Positions 28,511 through 37,457 of a stretch of 64,000 nucleotides of DNA are shown in pieces. Each line of letters starts with the position of its first letter. Within the stretch, counting starts at the first letter, position 1. The position numbers were made by a program, and so were the translations under genes. Source of the DNA: Pseudomonadota bacterium (GTDB lineage: Bacteria; Pseudomonadota; Gammaproteobacteria; Burkholderiales; Rhodocyclaceae); contig JAGTRS010000008.1 of NCBI GenBank assembly GCA_018262195.1, positions 38,587 through 102,586 on the forward strand. The letters are read 5' to 3'. The notes beneath the pieces are model-generated. The model saw only the letters and a list, made by a program, of their open reading frames with translations, made no database searches and was not told the DNA's origin.

Positions 28511-28835
28511 CGCGGCCCTGATTTAGCCAGAACCAATTCAAATATCGAAACATGGCCACACCCCAGTTGAAACTTCCCGCGTTTTGAAGGTTGATGCTCT
28601 GGACTGCCTGATCGGTGCAAATGTTATTTATCTGATGGTCGTAAGCGATCTTCGAGTCGGGGCGTTTGAGCGTTCTGTAGGCTTCGTTCACAGCCTTGAA
28701 TTTCCGTTCGCCATCCCGGTCATTGGTGACATCGGGGTGAAATCGTTGGGCCAGGGTGCGGAAAGCGGATTTGATCTCGGCGCATGAGGCGCACCGATCA
28801 ACGTGCAAGGTTGAGTAATGGTTCAGGCTTTTCAT
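28500..28835 (-). CDS. Short J-domain (DnaJ-like) protein
   Basis: Protein of 111 aa with an N-terminal J domain: [20 protein letters not shown], the essential HPD in RFHPDVTND, and [23 protein letters not shown] domains recruit and stimulate DnaK-type Hsp70. The C-terminal 35 residues (ending [16 protein letters not shown]) are hydrophobic and aromatic without an obvious domain. ATG 28835 follows GAAGGAGC. It overlaps the CheB-like gene, so the two are probably one transcript. Confidence 0.87.
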   Translation of the reverse strand: MKSLNHYSTLHVDRCASCAEIKSAFRTLAQRFHPDVTNDRDGERKFKAVNEAYRTLKRPDSKIAYDHQINNICTDQAVQSINLQNAGSFNWGVAMFRYLNWFWLNQGRDDK

Positions 28836-29017
28836 GGGTTGCTCCTTCGATTGGCGGCCTGCTTCGCTGGAGTCGCCTATCGTGGATAGGTGCAGTTGTC
28901 GCCCTTGGCTCAAACCTACTCGGCGCTGAATATTCTTCTGTTCGCTTGCCCGCATAGGGCACAAATTTTCAGATTTTCGATCTGATCAGGACGGCCGGGG
29001 ACGATAGGGCGCCGTTC

Positions 29018-29050
29018 GCGGGACTTCGATTCAGGCCAGTTTTCCCGGTG
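29018..29050 (-). repeat. Intergenic repeat, diverged inverted copy C
   Basis: On the minus strand it reads CACCGGGAAAACTGGCCTGA then ATCGAAGTCCC, aligning with the second half of the 42-base unit at 17123-17164 at roughly four of five positions. Confidence 0.45.
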
Positions 29051-29104
29051 GTGCCTGAGGCCAGCCGGTTCGCCGCAGGTGGGCCTCACCGCAGCGCTGA
29101 TCAT

Positions 29105-29338
29105 TTATTTGGACAAGCGCGTATTCAACTCATTGATAACGCCGACCCAGTCAGCGTCCCAAATGATCTCTTCCCTGAGAAAACGCCGCTGCACTTCACT
29201 CCAGAATGGCGCGCAATCAATCGTGATTCCTTTGTTCAGGGGGCGTCGCTCGGTAATGAAATTGTCGATGTCTGCAGGCACTGTCGACAACCCGAGTTGG
29301 GCAAACAGGTTTGCCATCGAGTGGATATGGGCTTCCAT
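29105..29338 (-). CDS. DUF2789-family protein
   Basis: Small protein of 77 aa matching DUF2789: MEAHIHSMANLFAQLGL, FITERRPLNKGITIDCAPFW, and FLREEIIWDADWVGVINELN. Function is unknown; it is a helical protein common in gamma- and betaproteobacteria. ATG 29338 is chosen because family similarity starts exactly there. Confidence 0.8.
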   Translation of the reverse strand: MEAHIHSMANLFAQLGLSTVPADIDNFITERRPLNKGITIDCAPFWSEVQRRFLREEIIWDADWVGVINELNTRLSK

Positions 29339-29671
29339 TGTTACTCCGGTTCTGCAACTTTGGTGTGGAAACATGGTCCATTCGAGTGGATCAAACCTGG
29401 TACTGGAGATGATCAAGGTGCATGGCCGATATCGCGTTGGATGCCATCGGAAACAGAAAGGTACGCCACCTTGTGTTGCATTTATGTGCGCTACCGCGCG
29501 CTTGCCAATTTCCGCGGCTACTGGAGCAAATTAACCGCAGTCAGGCGGTCGGCGCGGGACAGGTAAGTATCGGCAAGACCGTGAAAGGATCAGGTACTTG
29601 ATCGATTTTTGGGCGCGGATTGTATATGGCAAGGATGTGGACTCAGTCTCTATAGCCGATTTTCGGCGCTA
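29339..29671. other. Intergenic, no gene recognised
   Basis: Overlapping open frames here on the plus strand (for example through 29566) run antisense into the DUF2789 gene and show no domain or start signal. No repeat or RNA structure was recognised before the palindrome at 29672. Confidence 0.35.
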
Positions 29672-29687
29672 TGTACGGTAACGAACA
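29672..29687 (+). promoter_or_regulatory. Crp/Fnr-like palindromic box and promoter
   Basis: TGTACGGTAACGAACA is an inverted repeat matching at 6 of 8 symmetric pairs. TAGCTT at 29709-29714 sits where a -10 element would be for a site centred at -41.5, predicting a start near 29721. The link to the Crp/Fnr regulator at 26552-27298 is inference. Confidence 0.4.
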
Positions 29688-29720
29688 GAGTACCTAAGCG
29701 TCATTCCGTAGCTTAAGAGG

Positions 29721-29782
29721 GGAGGGGGATGCTCTTTTGCCCCCTTCCCAAATCGACAGAGGCCCCGTTAATCGGGGTTTTT
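29721..29782 (+). ncRNA. Candidate small RNA with two hairpins
   Basis: From the predicted start near 29721 the transcript would fold GGAGGGGG against CCCCCTTCC around an 11-base loop, run through an unpaired AAATCGACAGAG linker, and end in the CCCCG-TTAAT-CGGGG-TTTTT terminator. No open frame of note lies inside. This is a structural prediction by eye only. Confidence 0.4.
29763..29782 (+). terminator. Rho-independent terminator
   Basis: CCCCG, loop TTAAT, CGGGG, then five T residues. It lies on the plus strand with no protein gene immediately upstream, which supports a short non-coding transcript ending here. Confidence 0.7.
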
Positions 29783-29813
29783 CAGACAAACGACCATCGC
29801 AATCAGGTACGCC

Positions 29814-29990
29814 ATGAAAAAACCCCAAACGAAGAGCCATTCAAAAGAAATGCCGGAAAAAGTGAAAGAGGTTGCCGGTAAGGTCGTCAGAATTCGAGAG
29901 CCGGGACATGAAGGAAACAGGCAGAGTGCTCCTGGCACGATTGAGGCAGCCTTCGCTGATTTGAAAAACGAATACAGGAAGGCTGGATAG
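29814..29990 (+). CDS. Small CsbD-like protein
   Basis: A 58-codon frame starting MKKPQTKSHSKEMPEKVKEV and continuing AGKVV, ending GTIEAAFADLKNEYRKAG. The KVKEVAGKV and GTIEAAFADLKNEYRKA segments match the start and end of the CsbD stress-protein repeat, while the middle is diverged. Shine-Dalgarno is weak. It begins about 30 bases beyond a terminator. It is charged and likely natively helical. Could be a decaying paralogue of the gene at 27721-27816. Confidence 0.5.
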   Translation: MKKPQTKSHSKEMPEKVKEVAGKVVRIREPGHEGNRQSAPGTIEAAFADLKNEYRKAG

Positions 29991-30084
29991 GATATATGCC
30001 GCCACATCAAGGCTGGGCAACCATCCGCCGATCGGGCTTTATTGCCGTCCTAATTTCGCACGGCTTGCCGAAAGATTCGAGACC

Positions 30085-31575
30085 TTGATCAAGAAGAGCA
30101 CTGATGCCCTGGGCCAGAAAGACTTGCGTCTCAAGGCCGAGAAGAATCTTGCTGAGCAAGTTTTCCCGGACTCATCGCAGGTCGATGCGCAAAAACTGCT
30201 GCACGAGTTGCGTGTGCACCAGATCGAACTTGAGCTGCAGAATGAAGAGCTTCGTCTGGTTCAGACTGAACTGGAGGCTTCGCAAATTCTTTATCGCGGC
30301 CTCTACGATCTGGCACCAATTGGTTACTGCACCGTTGATAAGCACGGGAGAATTCTGCAAGCCAACCTTGCCGCCGCCACGTTGTGGGGTGTGGCTCGGG
30401 AGTCTTTGGTCAACCAGCCAGTTCGCCGCTTCATTGCCAAAGAAGATCAGGATACGTTTCACCACTACAGCCAACAGCTCGTTTCAGCAGGCGGCCTGCA
30501 CACCTGTGATCTGCGCATGGTTAATGCAAACGGAACCACATTCTGGGTACGTTTACGCTCCGTCATCGACCTGGCGGGCGACGATAAGACAAGGTATCGC
30601 GCCACATTTGGCGATATCTCCGAGAGCAAGCGACTGGAAGAGGCTTTGCGGGAGCAGGAAGCATTCTTCCATCTGATTGCGGAGAATCTTTCGGACTTCA
30701 TTGCAGTGCTCGACCCGGAGGGCCGACGGCTCTATAACAGCCCTTCCTACCAACAGTTTTTCGGTAAGGTGAGTGACTTTAACGGCACGAATTCATTCGC
30801 CGAAGTCCACCCGGATGACCGCGAGCGAGTCAGGCAGGTGTTCATGGAAACGGTCCGGTCCGGAGAAGGGCGCCAGATCGATTATCGCTTCGTGTCAACC
30901 GATGGCCGCATCCATGAGATGGAGTCGCGAGGCAGCGTAATCAAAAACGAGGCAGGTCAAGTCGTACGTGTGGTCGTGGTTTCTCAGGATGTCACCGTGC
31001 GCAAGCAGCTTCAGGAACAGGTGCATCAAATGGCGTTCCACGATCCCCTGACGCTACTTCCCAATCGCCGGTTGTTCAGTGACCGGTTGAGTCAAGCGAT
31101 GGCGGTGAGTTCACGCAGCGCATGTTATGGCGCCCTGATGTTCATTGATCTGGATAACTTCAAACCGCTCAACGATGCCTACGGACACGACGTGGGCGAT
31201 TTGCTGTTGATCCAGGTTGCGGAACGGCTCAAGTGCTGTGTTCGTGAGATCGACTCGGTGGCACGGTTTGGCGGAGACGAATTTGTTGTGATGCTCGGCC
31301 AGCTCGATCTCGACAAGGAAGAGTCGATCTCTCAGGCGGAGAGCATCGCCAAAAAACTTCGCGCTGCGCTCTCGGAGCCTTACGTACTCAATACCGGGCA
31401 CGTCGGTGATATTGATATGGCTTTTGAATATTTCTGCACGGCGAGCATTGGCATTGCGTTGATCAAGCATCAGGAAGCGTCTCCGGGTGGAATTTTGAGA
31501 CGGGCTGATATGGCCATGTATCAAGCCAAGCAAGCCGGAGGCAACCAGATCCGGTTTTGTGCGCAGAGTTCGTAA
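30085..31575 (+). CDS. PAS-PAS-GGDEF diguanylate cyclase
   Basis: Cytoplasmic protein of 496 aa making cyclic di-GMP. A charged N-terminal coiled coil (about 30-68, LLHELRVHQIELELQNEELR) leads to PAS 1 (about 70-180, YDLAPIGYCTVDKHGRILQA), PAS 2 (about 190-305, DFIAVLDPEGRRLYNSPSYQ) and a GGDEF domain (about 315-490) with intact RFGGDEFVVML. An REID I-site lies five residues before the motif, so product inhibition is likely. The TTG at 30085 is the only start that covers the coiled coil; its Shine-Dalgarno is weak. No EAL domain and no membrane segment are present. Confidence 0.9.
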   Translation: MIKKSTDALGQKDLRLKAEKNLAEQVFPDSSQVDAQKLLHELRVHQIELELQNEELRLVQTELEASQILYRGLYDLAPIGYCTVDKHGRILQANLAAATLWGVARESLVNQPVRRFIAKEDQDTFHHYSQQLVSAGGLHTCDLRMVNANGTTFWVRLRSVIDLAGDDKTRYRATFGDISESKRLEEALREQEAFFHLIAENLSDFIAVLDPEGRRLYNSPSYQQFFGKVSDFNGTNSFAEVHPDDRERVRQVFMETVRSGEGRQIDYRFVSTDGRIHEMESRGSVIKNEAGQVVRVVVVSQDVTVRKQLQEQVHQMAFHDPLTLLPNRRLFSDRLSQAMAVSSRSACYGALMFIDLDNFKPLNDAYGHDVGDLLLIQVAERLKCCVREIDSVARFGGDEFVVMLGQLDLDKEESISQAESIAKKLRAALSEPYVLNTGHVGDIDMAFEYFCTASIGIALIKHQEASPGGILRRADMAMYQAKQAGGNQIRFCAQSS

Positions 31576-31782
31576 GGCGCATCGATTGCATCACGTAGGT
31601 ATTACGCCGGCCATCCGGATTGATCGGGGTGACATGAAAGCGGATTTCGGCCTTCGTTCTGGATAAGGACGGACCGGCAACCAGGTTGGGGCAGGTCGGT
31701 GTCCTGACGCACAGACGCTATGGTCGACGGCAAATATTGTCCAGGTTCATCCGTTTCTGCGGATTTACCCAAGGAGAAAACC

Positions 31783-32364
31783 ATGGACCAATACCGTCAT
31801 CACATTTCCGGCTTTTTTGCCCATCGCGAAGAGGCTGAAGGCGCTGTCAACCGGTTGGTACAACGTGGCATTCCGCGTGATCAGTTGCAACTTTTCGATG
31901 CCGATTCAGGACCGGTGGTCGCCGAGCCCAAGGGCGAAAGCAATGAAGTGCTGAACAAGGTGCTCGTCGATGGCGCTATCGGCACCGCAGTCGGCGCCGG
32001 TGTTGGTGCCCTGGCACAACTTGCGCTGGTGGCTGGTAGCGTCACCCTGTTTGTCGCCAGTCCGTTGGTCGCGCCGCTGGTCATGCTTGGCTGGGGTGCC
32101 AGTCTGGGCGCTTTAGTCGGCGCTGCGGCCGGGGCAAATACGGGTGTCGAGCATAAGGACGGCTGGCTGGCTGATCTGGTCCATGATGCCATCGCCAATG
32201 GCCAGGTTGTTTTGGTTGCCCAGACCCGAAACGCTGAAGAGACGGCCATCGCGCGCGAAATTGTCGAGGATGCGGTGGGTGAGTTTCAGGACGTCGTCAG
32301 TCAAGTTCCTGTGACTGATATTCGTGAAGCCAAGACAGCGCCTTTTATCGGGCGGGCAGAGTAA
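31783..32364 (+). CDS. General stress protein 17M-like membrane protein
   Basis: Protein of 193 aa. The N-terminal part (SGFFAHREEAEGAVNRLVQR GIP) is an HFGFA/YflT-like fold that senses nothing known; the middle (about 70-120) is a Gly/Ala-rich hydrophobic stretch (AVGAGVGALAQLALVAGSVT) like glycine-zipper proteins; the C-terminus repeats a beta-alpha element (GQVVLVAQTRNAEETAIARE). ATG 31783 follows AAGGAG. Members of this group are stress-induced; the role here is not known. Confidence 0.7.
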   Translation: MDQYRHHISGFFAHREEAEGAVNRLVQRGIPRDQLQLFDADSGPVVAEPKGESNEVLNKVLVDGAIGTAVGAGVGALAQLALVAGSVTLFVASPLVAPLVMLGWGASLGALVGAAAGANTGVEHKDGWLADLVHDAIANGQVVLVAQTRNAEETAIAREIVEDAVGEFQDVVSQVPVTDIREAKTAPFIGRAE

Positions 32365-32400
32365 GCAGCTTGGACACGGCCACGACCCAAAGGTAAATGA

Positions 32401-33717
32401 ATGCGCCCAAGCTCGATTCCGCTTTTGATTGGCCTGCTGATGCTTGCCGCTTGCGGTGAGGTGGCCACGCTGCCAGTTTCTGCTGGTACGGGAACCCGGC
32501 CGACACTGCCACCGCCACAGCGGACATTGATGCCAACCGTCAACATTGCGCCCGCCCAGGGCTGGGCGCCCGGTGCGGCCCCAATCGCGGCACCAGGCAC
32601 GGGTGTGGCCCTGTTTGCCGAGGGACTGGATCATCCGCGCTGGCTGTACGTGCTACCCAATGGTGACGTGCTGGTGGCTGAGAGCAACGCCCCGCCCAAG
32701 CCCGATGATTCGTCGGGGATCAAGGGCTGGGTCATGGGTCTGGTCATGAAGCGAGCCGGCGCCGGCGTGCCCAGCGCCAATCGCATCACCCTGCTGCGGG
32801 ACAGCAATGGGGATGGTGTGGTCGATTTGCGCACGGCACTTCTCGATGGCCTGAGCTCACCATTCGGCATGGCGCTGGTCGGCAACGATCTCTATGTCGC
32901 CAATTCGGATGCGGTATTGCGTTTCCCTTACACACCAGGCGAAACACGCATCAACAGCGCGGGCACCAAGGTGATTGATCTTCCCGCCGGCGCGATCAAT
33001 CACCACTGGACCAAGAACCTGATTGCCAGTCCCGATGGCAGCAAGCTTTACGTTACGGTCGGCTCGAACAGCAATGTCGCTGAACGTGGCATGGCGGTTG
33101 AAGCCGAGCGTGCCGCGATCTGGGAAGTTGATATCGCCAGTGGTAAACACCGGATTTTTGCATCCGGGCTACGCAACCCGAACGGTCTGGCCTGGCAGCC
33201 CGATAGCGGAATGCTGTGGACGGTCGTCAACGAACGTGACGAACTGGGCAGTGATCTGGTGCCGGATTACCTGACCTCCGTCAAAGATGGCGGCTTTTAC
33301 GGCTGGCCGTACAGCTATTACGGACAGCACGTCGATGAGCGGGTGACGCCGCCGCGGCCCGACCTGGTTGCGCTCGCAATTTCTCCGGATTTCGCTCTGG
33401 GGCCACACACCGGTTCACTTGGACTGGTTTCTTCGGTTGGCTCGAATTTGCCTGCCCCCTTCGTTAACGGCATGTTCATCGGCCAGCATGGCTCATGGAA
33501 CCGCCAGCCCCATAGTGGCTACAAGGTGATCTTCGTGCCTTTCAGTCATGGCCAACCGGCCACTGACTCACCGCTCGATGTGCTGACCGGGTTTCTCAGC
33601 GAGGATGGCAAGGCTTACGGTCGGCCGGTCGGTGTCGTGATCGACAAGCAGGGGGCGCTACTGGTGGCCGATGACGTCGGTAATGTGATCTGGCGGGTAA
33701 GCGCAGCACGGAAATAG
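32401..33717 (+). CDS. Sorbosone dehydrogenase-like PQQ beta-propeller lipoprotein
   Basis: Protein of 438 aa with a lipoprotein signal (lipobox LMLAAC) and a six-bladed propeller of the soluble glucose/sorbosone dehydrogenase type: [70 protein letters not shown] and [16 protein letters not shown]. These carry the residues that bind PQQ and calcium in the family. Sugar or aldose oxidation in the periplasm is likely; the substrate is unknown. It starts 36 bases after the stress-protein gene. Confidence 0.88.
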   Translation: MRPSSIPLLIGLLMLAACGEVATLPVSAGTGTRPTLPPPQRTLMPTVNIAPAQGWAPGAAPIAAPGTGVALFAEGLDHPRWLYVLPNGDVLVAESNAPPKPDDSSGIKGWVMGLVMKRAGAGVPSANRITLLRDSNGDGVVDLRTALLDGLSSPFGMALVGNDLYVANSDAVLRFPYTPGETRINSAGTKVIDLPAGAINHHWTKNLIASPDGSKLYVTVGSNSNVAERGMAVEAERAAIWEVDIASGKHRIFASGLRNPNGLAWQPDSGMLWTVVNERDELGSDLVPDYLTSVKDGGFYGWPYSYYGQHVDERVTPPRPDLVALAISPDFALGPHTGSLGLVSSVGSNLPAPFVNGMFIGQHGSWNRQPHSGYKVIFVPFSHGQPATDSPLDVLTGFLSEDGKAYGRPVGVVIDKQGALLVADDVGNVIWRVSAARK

Positions 33718-33747
33718 CGTGCTTTCCAGGGTTTTTCCAGCCAGGTA

Positions 33748-34446
33748 TTAATTGGCCGGATAGCGGTAATTCGCCTGCTTTGTGGCGCTGCTATCAGCCG
33801 GTATCCAGCTGCCTGCGGCCTTGGCGCAAAAGCTGGCCAGCCGCGCCATGACATTTTGAACGGCGCGATTGGCCGCCATGACGCCGCCGTAGGGATTGTC
33901 CTGTTCCGCCACAACGGCTTCGTCGAATTCCTGCCAGGCAAGAACCTGACGGGTTTCGTTGTCGACCAGATAGGCGCGCAGCGTGAAGCGAACGCGGCTG
34001 GGCAGGCTGCCGAATTCATGCTGCAGACGCAGGATCTCGACATCGAGTCGGAGGTCGCCGGCGGCAGCACTGGGTGTCATGACGACGGCGCGGAAGGCTC
34101 TGGTGTTCTCGAGCGCCGCGACAATGCTCGGTGCGATCATCCGGGCCGGCGTATCGACCCACTCACTGCGGGCGAAATATTCCAGCTGCTGGGGCTCACG
34201 GACGTAGATGATGCGGTGGCTGTCGAAACCTGCTGCCGCATGCGGTGGATTGACGATCAGGGTCGGTGCAGCGATCGACCAGGGCACGGGTGAGGACGTG
34301 TTGGTGCCGGGCCGTGCGCCGTAAAGCGAATAGAACGCCGGCTGCGCCTCCTTGGTCGCGTCAAGAACGCTGCAGGCGCCAAGCATTAGCAGAAAAAGGC
34401 CGGCACCACCCAGCCGGCGCAACGAAGTATTCGATGAATTGATCAT
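33748..34446 (-). CDS. ABC transport auxiliary lipoprotein (PqiC-like), system 1
   Basis: Protein of 232 aa with a lipoprotein signal (lipobox LMLGAC) and the ABC_trans_aux fold: FYSLYGARPG, IAAPTLIVNPPHAAAGFDSH RI, WVDTPARMIAPSIVAALENT and LRLDVEILRLQHEFG. It probably sits in the outer membrane and contacts the MCE protein encoded just upstream, with which it overlaps by 4 bases. Last gene of a four-gene lipid-transport operon. Confidence 0.85.
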   Translation of the reverse strand: MINSSNTSLRRLGGAGLFLLMLGACSVLDATKEAQPAFYSLYGARPGTNTSSPVPWSIAAPTLIVNPPHAAAGFDSHRIIYVREPQQLEYFARSEWVDTPARMIAPSIVAALENTRAFRAVVMTPSAAAGDLRLDVEILRLQHEFGSLPSRVRFTLRAYLVDNETRQVLAWQEFDEAVVAEQDNPYGGVMAANRAVQNVMARLASFCAKAAGSWIPADSSATKQANYRYPAN

Positions 34447-35393
34447 GGCTTCCGTACTCCCTGTGGCGATTCGCCCGGTCCATCCGGTACCGGCTTGTGT
34501 CCGAACAGCAGCCCGGATGGATTGCGTTCGGTCTGTTCGCTGAGCCGGCGCAGCGAGGTCGAAAGCACACTCAGTTCGCCAAGCAAACGTTCCAGTTGAG
34601 GCATGGTCTCCGCCGTAAAGCGGTTGATGTCGCGGCCTGCCGAGTTGATGGTCTTGCCGGCGCTGGCACTGGTGTTGGCCACTTCGGTGCCCATCTTCTC
34701 GACGGCGTCGGCGCTACGTCCGAGACGGGCGATCAGCGGCTCGAGTCCGGCGCTTGCCTGCGCGGAGTTCTTCATCGTCCGGGCCGTATCGATCAAGCCG
34801 GCATCGATGGTTTCCTTGCGTGCCGCGAGGGTGTGGGCGAGGCTGGCGAGGTCGGCCAGGGTGCTCTTGAAGGCCGCCTGGTTTTCCACGCTGAGTATGG
34901 CATTGAGATTGTTCGAGGTGCTGTCGAGCTTGGCGAGAACGCTGGTCAGAACGTTATCCAGGCGGGCGCTGAGCGACGGTTTGGTGCGGATTACCGGATA
35001 TTCGCTGCCCTCAGCGGCGCGCAGCAGAGGCGCCTGGTCCGCGCCGCCACTAAGTTCAACATAGGCGATGCCGGTCAGGCCCTGCGTTTTGAGGACCGCC
35101 ACGGTGTCCTCCTTGATCGGCGTGCCGCGCTCGATGGCGAAGAGCAGGTTTACCCGCTCGGGATTGCTCGGGTCGAGCTCGATTTGCCGCACCTTGCCGA
35201 CATCGACGCCGTTATATTTGACCGGCGCATTCAGGTTCAGACCGGCGACGGATTCGTCCATGATCGCTGCATAGAGATCGTATTTCTTCTGGAAGGCACC
35301 GCCCGAGGCGAGCCAGAGAAGCGCAGCGACCAGCACGGCGCCAAGAACCAGGACGAAGGCGCCGACGACGGTGTAATTTACTTTTGTTTCCAT
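34443..35393 (-). CDS. MlaD-like MCE-domain protein, system 1
   Basis: Protein of 316 aa: one N-terminal membrane helix (about 7-30, TVVGAFVLVLGAVLVAALLW), an MCE domain (about 38-120, LNLNAPVKYNGVDVGKVRQI and LKTQGLTGIAYVELSGG), then a long helical stretch (about 150-290) that would form a periplasmic tube or needle. Single-MCE protein that carries lipids between membranes with the MlaE/MlaF-like pair. ATG 35393 overlaps the ATPase stop by one base; the longer upstream frame is antisense noise. Confidence 0.92.
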   Translation of the reverse strand: METKVNYTVVGAFVLVLGAVLVAALLWLASGGAFQKKYDLYAAIMDESVAGLNLNAPVKYNGVDVGKVRQIELDPSNPERVNLLFAIERGTPIKEDTVAVLKTQGLTGIAYVELSGGADQAPLLRAAEGSEYPVIRTKPSLSARLDNVLTSVLAKLDSTSNNLNAILSVENQAAFKSTLADLASLAHTLAARKETIDAGLIDTARTMKNSAQASAGLEPLIARLGRSADAVEKMGTEVANTSASAGKTINSAGRDINRFTAETMPQLERLLGELSVLSTSLRRLSEQTERNPSGLLFGHKPVPDGPGESPQGVRKP

Positions 35394-36208
35394 CAAGTCA
35401 TCCCGGTCTGTTGATGGGCCTGGTCGGCCATCTGTGGTTGCGCCGCCCGCCCGCGCGGACCATCGAAGAATTTCCGGACGGCAGGCAGGTCGATCCTGGC
35501 CAGTTCGGCCATCGAGCCGAGGCCTTGCACCTTGCCGTCGGCCAGCACCGCAACCCGGTCGGAGACTTGCCAAAGGAGATCGAGGTCGTGGGTGATGATG
35601 ACGATGCTCAGGTTGAAGAGGGCGCGCAGCTTGCTGATCAGCTGGTCGATTTCGTCGGCGCTCTCGGGGTCGAGGCCGGCCGTCGGTTCATCGAGAAAGA
35701 GCAGTTCCGGGTCGAGCGCCAGGGCGCGGGCGAGCGAAGCTCGTTTCATCATGCCGCCGCTCAGTTCGGCCGGATATTGCGCCCCGACTTGCGGCTCGAG
35801 GCCGGTCATGGCCAGCTTCCAGTCGGAAATTTCATCGATCAGAGCGTTGCTCAGTCCGGTGTGCTCACGCAGCGGCAGGCCGATGTTTTCCTTGATCGTC
35901 AGCGAACCGAACAGGCCGCCGCTCTGGAACATGACGCCCCAGCGCTGGCGCAAGGCCAGGGCGGCGGCATCGCTGATATTTTCCAGGTCAACACCGAGTA
36001 CCTTGATCGAGCCCGACTCGGGTTGTTGCAGCAGAATGATTTCCCGGAGCAGCGTCGATTTCCCGGAACCCGAGCCACCGACCAGCGCCAGGATCTCGGC
36101 CCGGCGAACCACCAGATCGAGTCCGGCATGGACGACATGCTCACCGAAGCGCGTCGTCAGTTGCCTGATCTCGATGACGCTGTTGTCGGGGGAGGCCGGG
36201 CTGGCCAT
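35393..36208 (-). CDS. MlaF-like ABC ATPase, system 1
   Basis: ATPase of 271 aa with Walker A GGSGSGKSTLLREII, signature LSGGMMKRASLARAL (the SGGM variant typical of MlaF), Walker B LLFLDEPTAGLDP and H-loop ITHDLDLLWQ. It follows the permease after a 1-base gap. Energises lipid movement across the envelope with the permease and MCE protein. Confidence 0.93.
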   Translation of the reverse strand: MASPASPDNSVIEIRQLTTRFGEHVVHAGLDLVVRRAEILALVGGSGSGKSTLLREIILLQQPESGSIKVLGVDLENISDAAALALRQRWGVMFQSGGLFGSLTIKENIGLPLREHTGLSNALIDEISDWKLAMTGLEPQVGAQYPAELSGGMMKRASLARALALDPELLFLDEPTAGLDPESADEIDQLISKLRALFNLSIVIITHDLDLLWQVSDRVAVLADGKVQGLGSMAELARIDLPAVRKFFDGPRGRAAQPQMADQAHQQTGMT

Positions 36209-36209
36209 C

Positions 36210-37334
36210 TCAAAGGTCCAGTGCGCTGAAGGCCACCGAGAACAGCGCGTCGGCCACGATCACCAGAAAAATCGACTGAACAACGCTGCGCGTGGTCTGG
36301 CGACCGACGCTGTCCGGGCCGCCATGCGTGCGAAAGCCCTGAAAACATCCCACCGTGACGATGATGGCGGCAAATACCGGTGCCTTGCCGAGGCCGATCA
36401 GATAGGCCGTGACGCTGACTGTCTTGACGAAGCGGTCGAGGAATTCGACGTAGCTGACCGCCAGTTGGGCGCGGGCCATCAGCATGCCGCCGAAGACACC
36501 AAGGACATCGGCAAACACCGTGAGGAGCGGCAGTGCAATGAGCATGGCGATGATCTTGGGCAGCACCAGCAGTTCCAGTGGCGCGATGCCGATGGTGCGC
36601 ATGGCGTCGATCTCTTCGGTCACGGCCATGGTGCCGATCTGCGCGGCGTAGGCCGAACCCGAGCGGCCGGCGACGATGATGGCAGTGATCAAGGGTGCGA
36701 ACTCACGCAGCATCGAGAGACCGACCAGATCGGCAACAAAGATATTCGCGCCGTACTGACGGAGTTGGTCAGCCCCCTGGTAGGCAACGACAATCCCGAG
36801 CAGGAAGGAGAGCAGACCGACGATGGGCATGGCGTCGAAGCCGGCAATGCGGATGTTGTAGAGGACGGTGCGCCAGCGGAAACTTTTCGGGTCGGCCAGG
36901 CATTTTCCGAAGGCGAGGGTGCATTCCCCGATAAAGCCGAGAAGGGCCATGCCTTGTTCGAAAGCGGCCACGGTGCCGCGGCCCACATTGTCGCGCCAAC
37001 TCGGGTCCGGCCTGGCTGTGTCGGCCTGAAGAATAAACTCCTGACCAACGACTGCCAGCAGTTTGGCGAATTCAGGCCTGAGTTGTTGAATCTCGATGCC
37101 GACAGATTCCTCACCCAGGCGGCGCCGCAGCTTTTCCATGATCCAGGCGCCAACCGAATCAAACGCCTCGATGCGCGAAGCATCAATGACCAGGGTTGAG
37201 CCGGAAGGCGCTGACAAGGCCTTGAGTTGCGCTTCGATCTGGCCGATGCCATACGCCGTCCAGGTGCCGGATACCACGAGTTCCTGTGGGGTCGTCCGGG
37301 CGATTTCAGCCGGTGTTGCCGGAAAAAGCGTCAT
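36210..37334 (-). CDS. MlaE-like permease with N-terminal STAS domain, system 1
   Basis: Protein of 374 aa. Residues 1-100 form a STAS domain (LVVSGTWTAYGIGQIEAQLK, TLVIDASRIEAFDSVGAWIM); the rest is the MlaE permease fold with IVAGRSGSAYAAQIGTMAVT EEIDAM as the family core and several membrane helices. In E. coli the STAS protein MlaB is separate; here it is fused to the permease. First gene of the operon at 33748-37334. Confidence 0.92.
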   Translation of the reverse strand: MTLFPATPAEIARTTPQELVVSGTWTAYGIGQIEAQLKALSAPSGSTLVIDASRIEAFDSVGAWIMEKLRRRLGEESVGIEIQQLRPEFAKLLAVVGQEFILQADTARPDPSWRDNVGRGTVAAFEQGMALLGFIGECTLAFGKCLADPKSFRWRTVLYNIRIAGFDAMPIVGLLSFLLGIVVAYQGADQLRQYGANIFVADLVGLSMLREFAPLITAIIVAGRSGSAYAAQIGTMAVTEEIDAMRTIGIAPLELLVLPKIIAMLIALPLLTVFADVLGVFGGMLMARAQLAVSYVEFLDRFVKTVSVTAYLIGLGKAPVFAAIIVTVGCFQGFRTHGGPDSVGRQTTRSVVQSIFLVIVADALFSVAFSALDL

Positions 37335-37457
37335 GGCTCGCCTTAAGGTGCCCGCCGATTGGTAAACCTGAACAGGCGACGCGTCAGAGCTCCATCATCA
37401 GCGAGCCTGAAGGATGCGCCGCTGCGGCTGAAAACGGCCCCAGGCGGCTCCGATTCC

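Noticed and set aside
29048..29566. Plus-strand frame across the DUF2789 gene
   Set aside because: Antisense to a recognised family member and lacks any domain.
29768..30010. 80-codon minus-strand frame with one hydrophobic segment
   Set aside because: Its stop codon lies in a plus-strand terminator and it is antisense to the CsbD-like frame; the hydrophobic stretch arises from the A/G-rich complementary strand.
35532..37199. 555-codon plus-strand frame opposite the mlaF/mlaE-like genes
   Set aside because: Spans two real minus-strand genes, no start signal, low-complexity composition; shadow frame.
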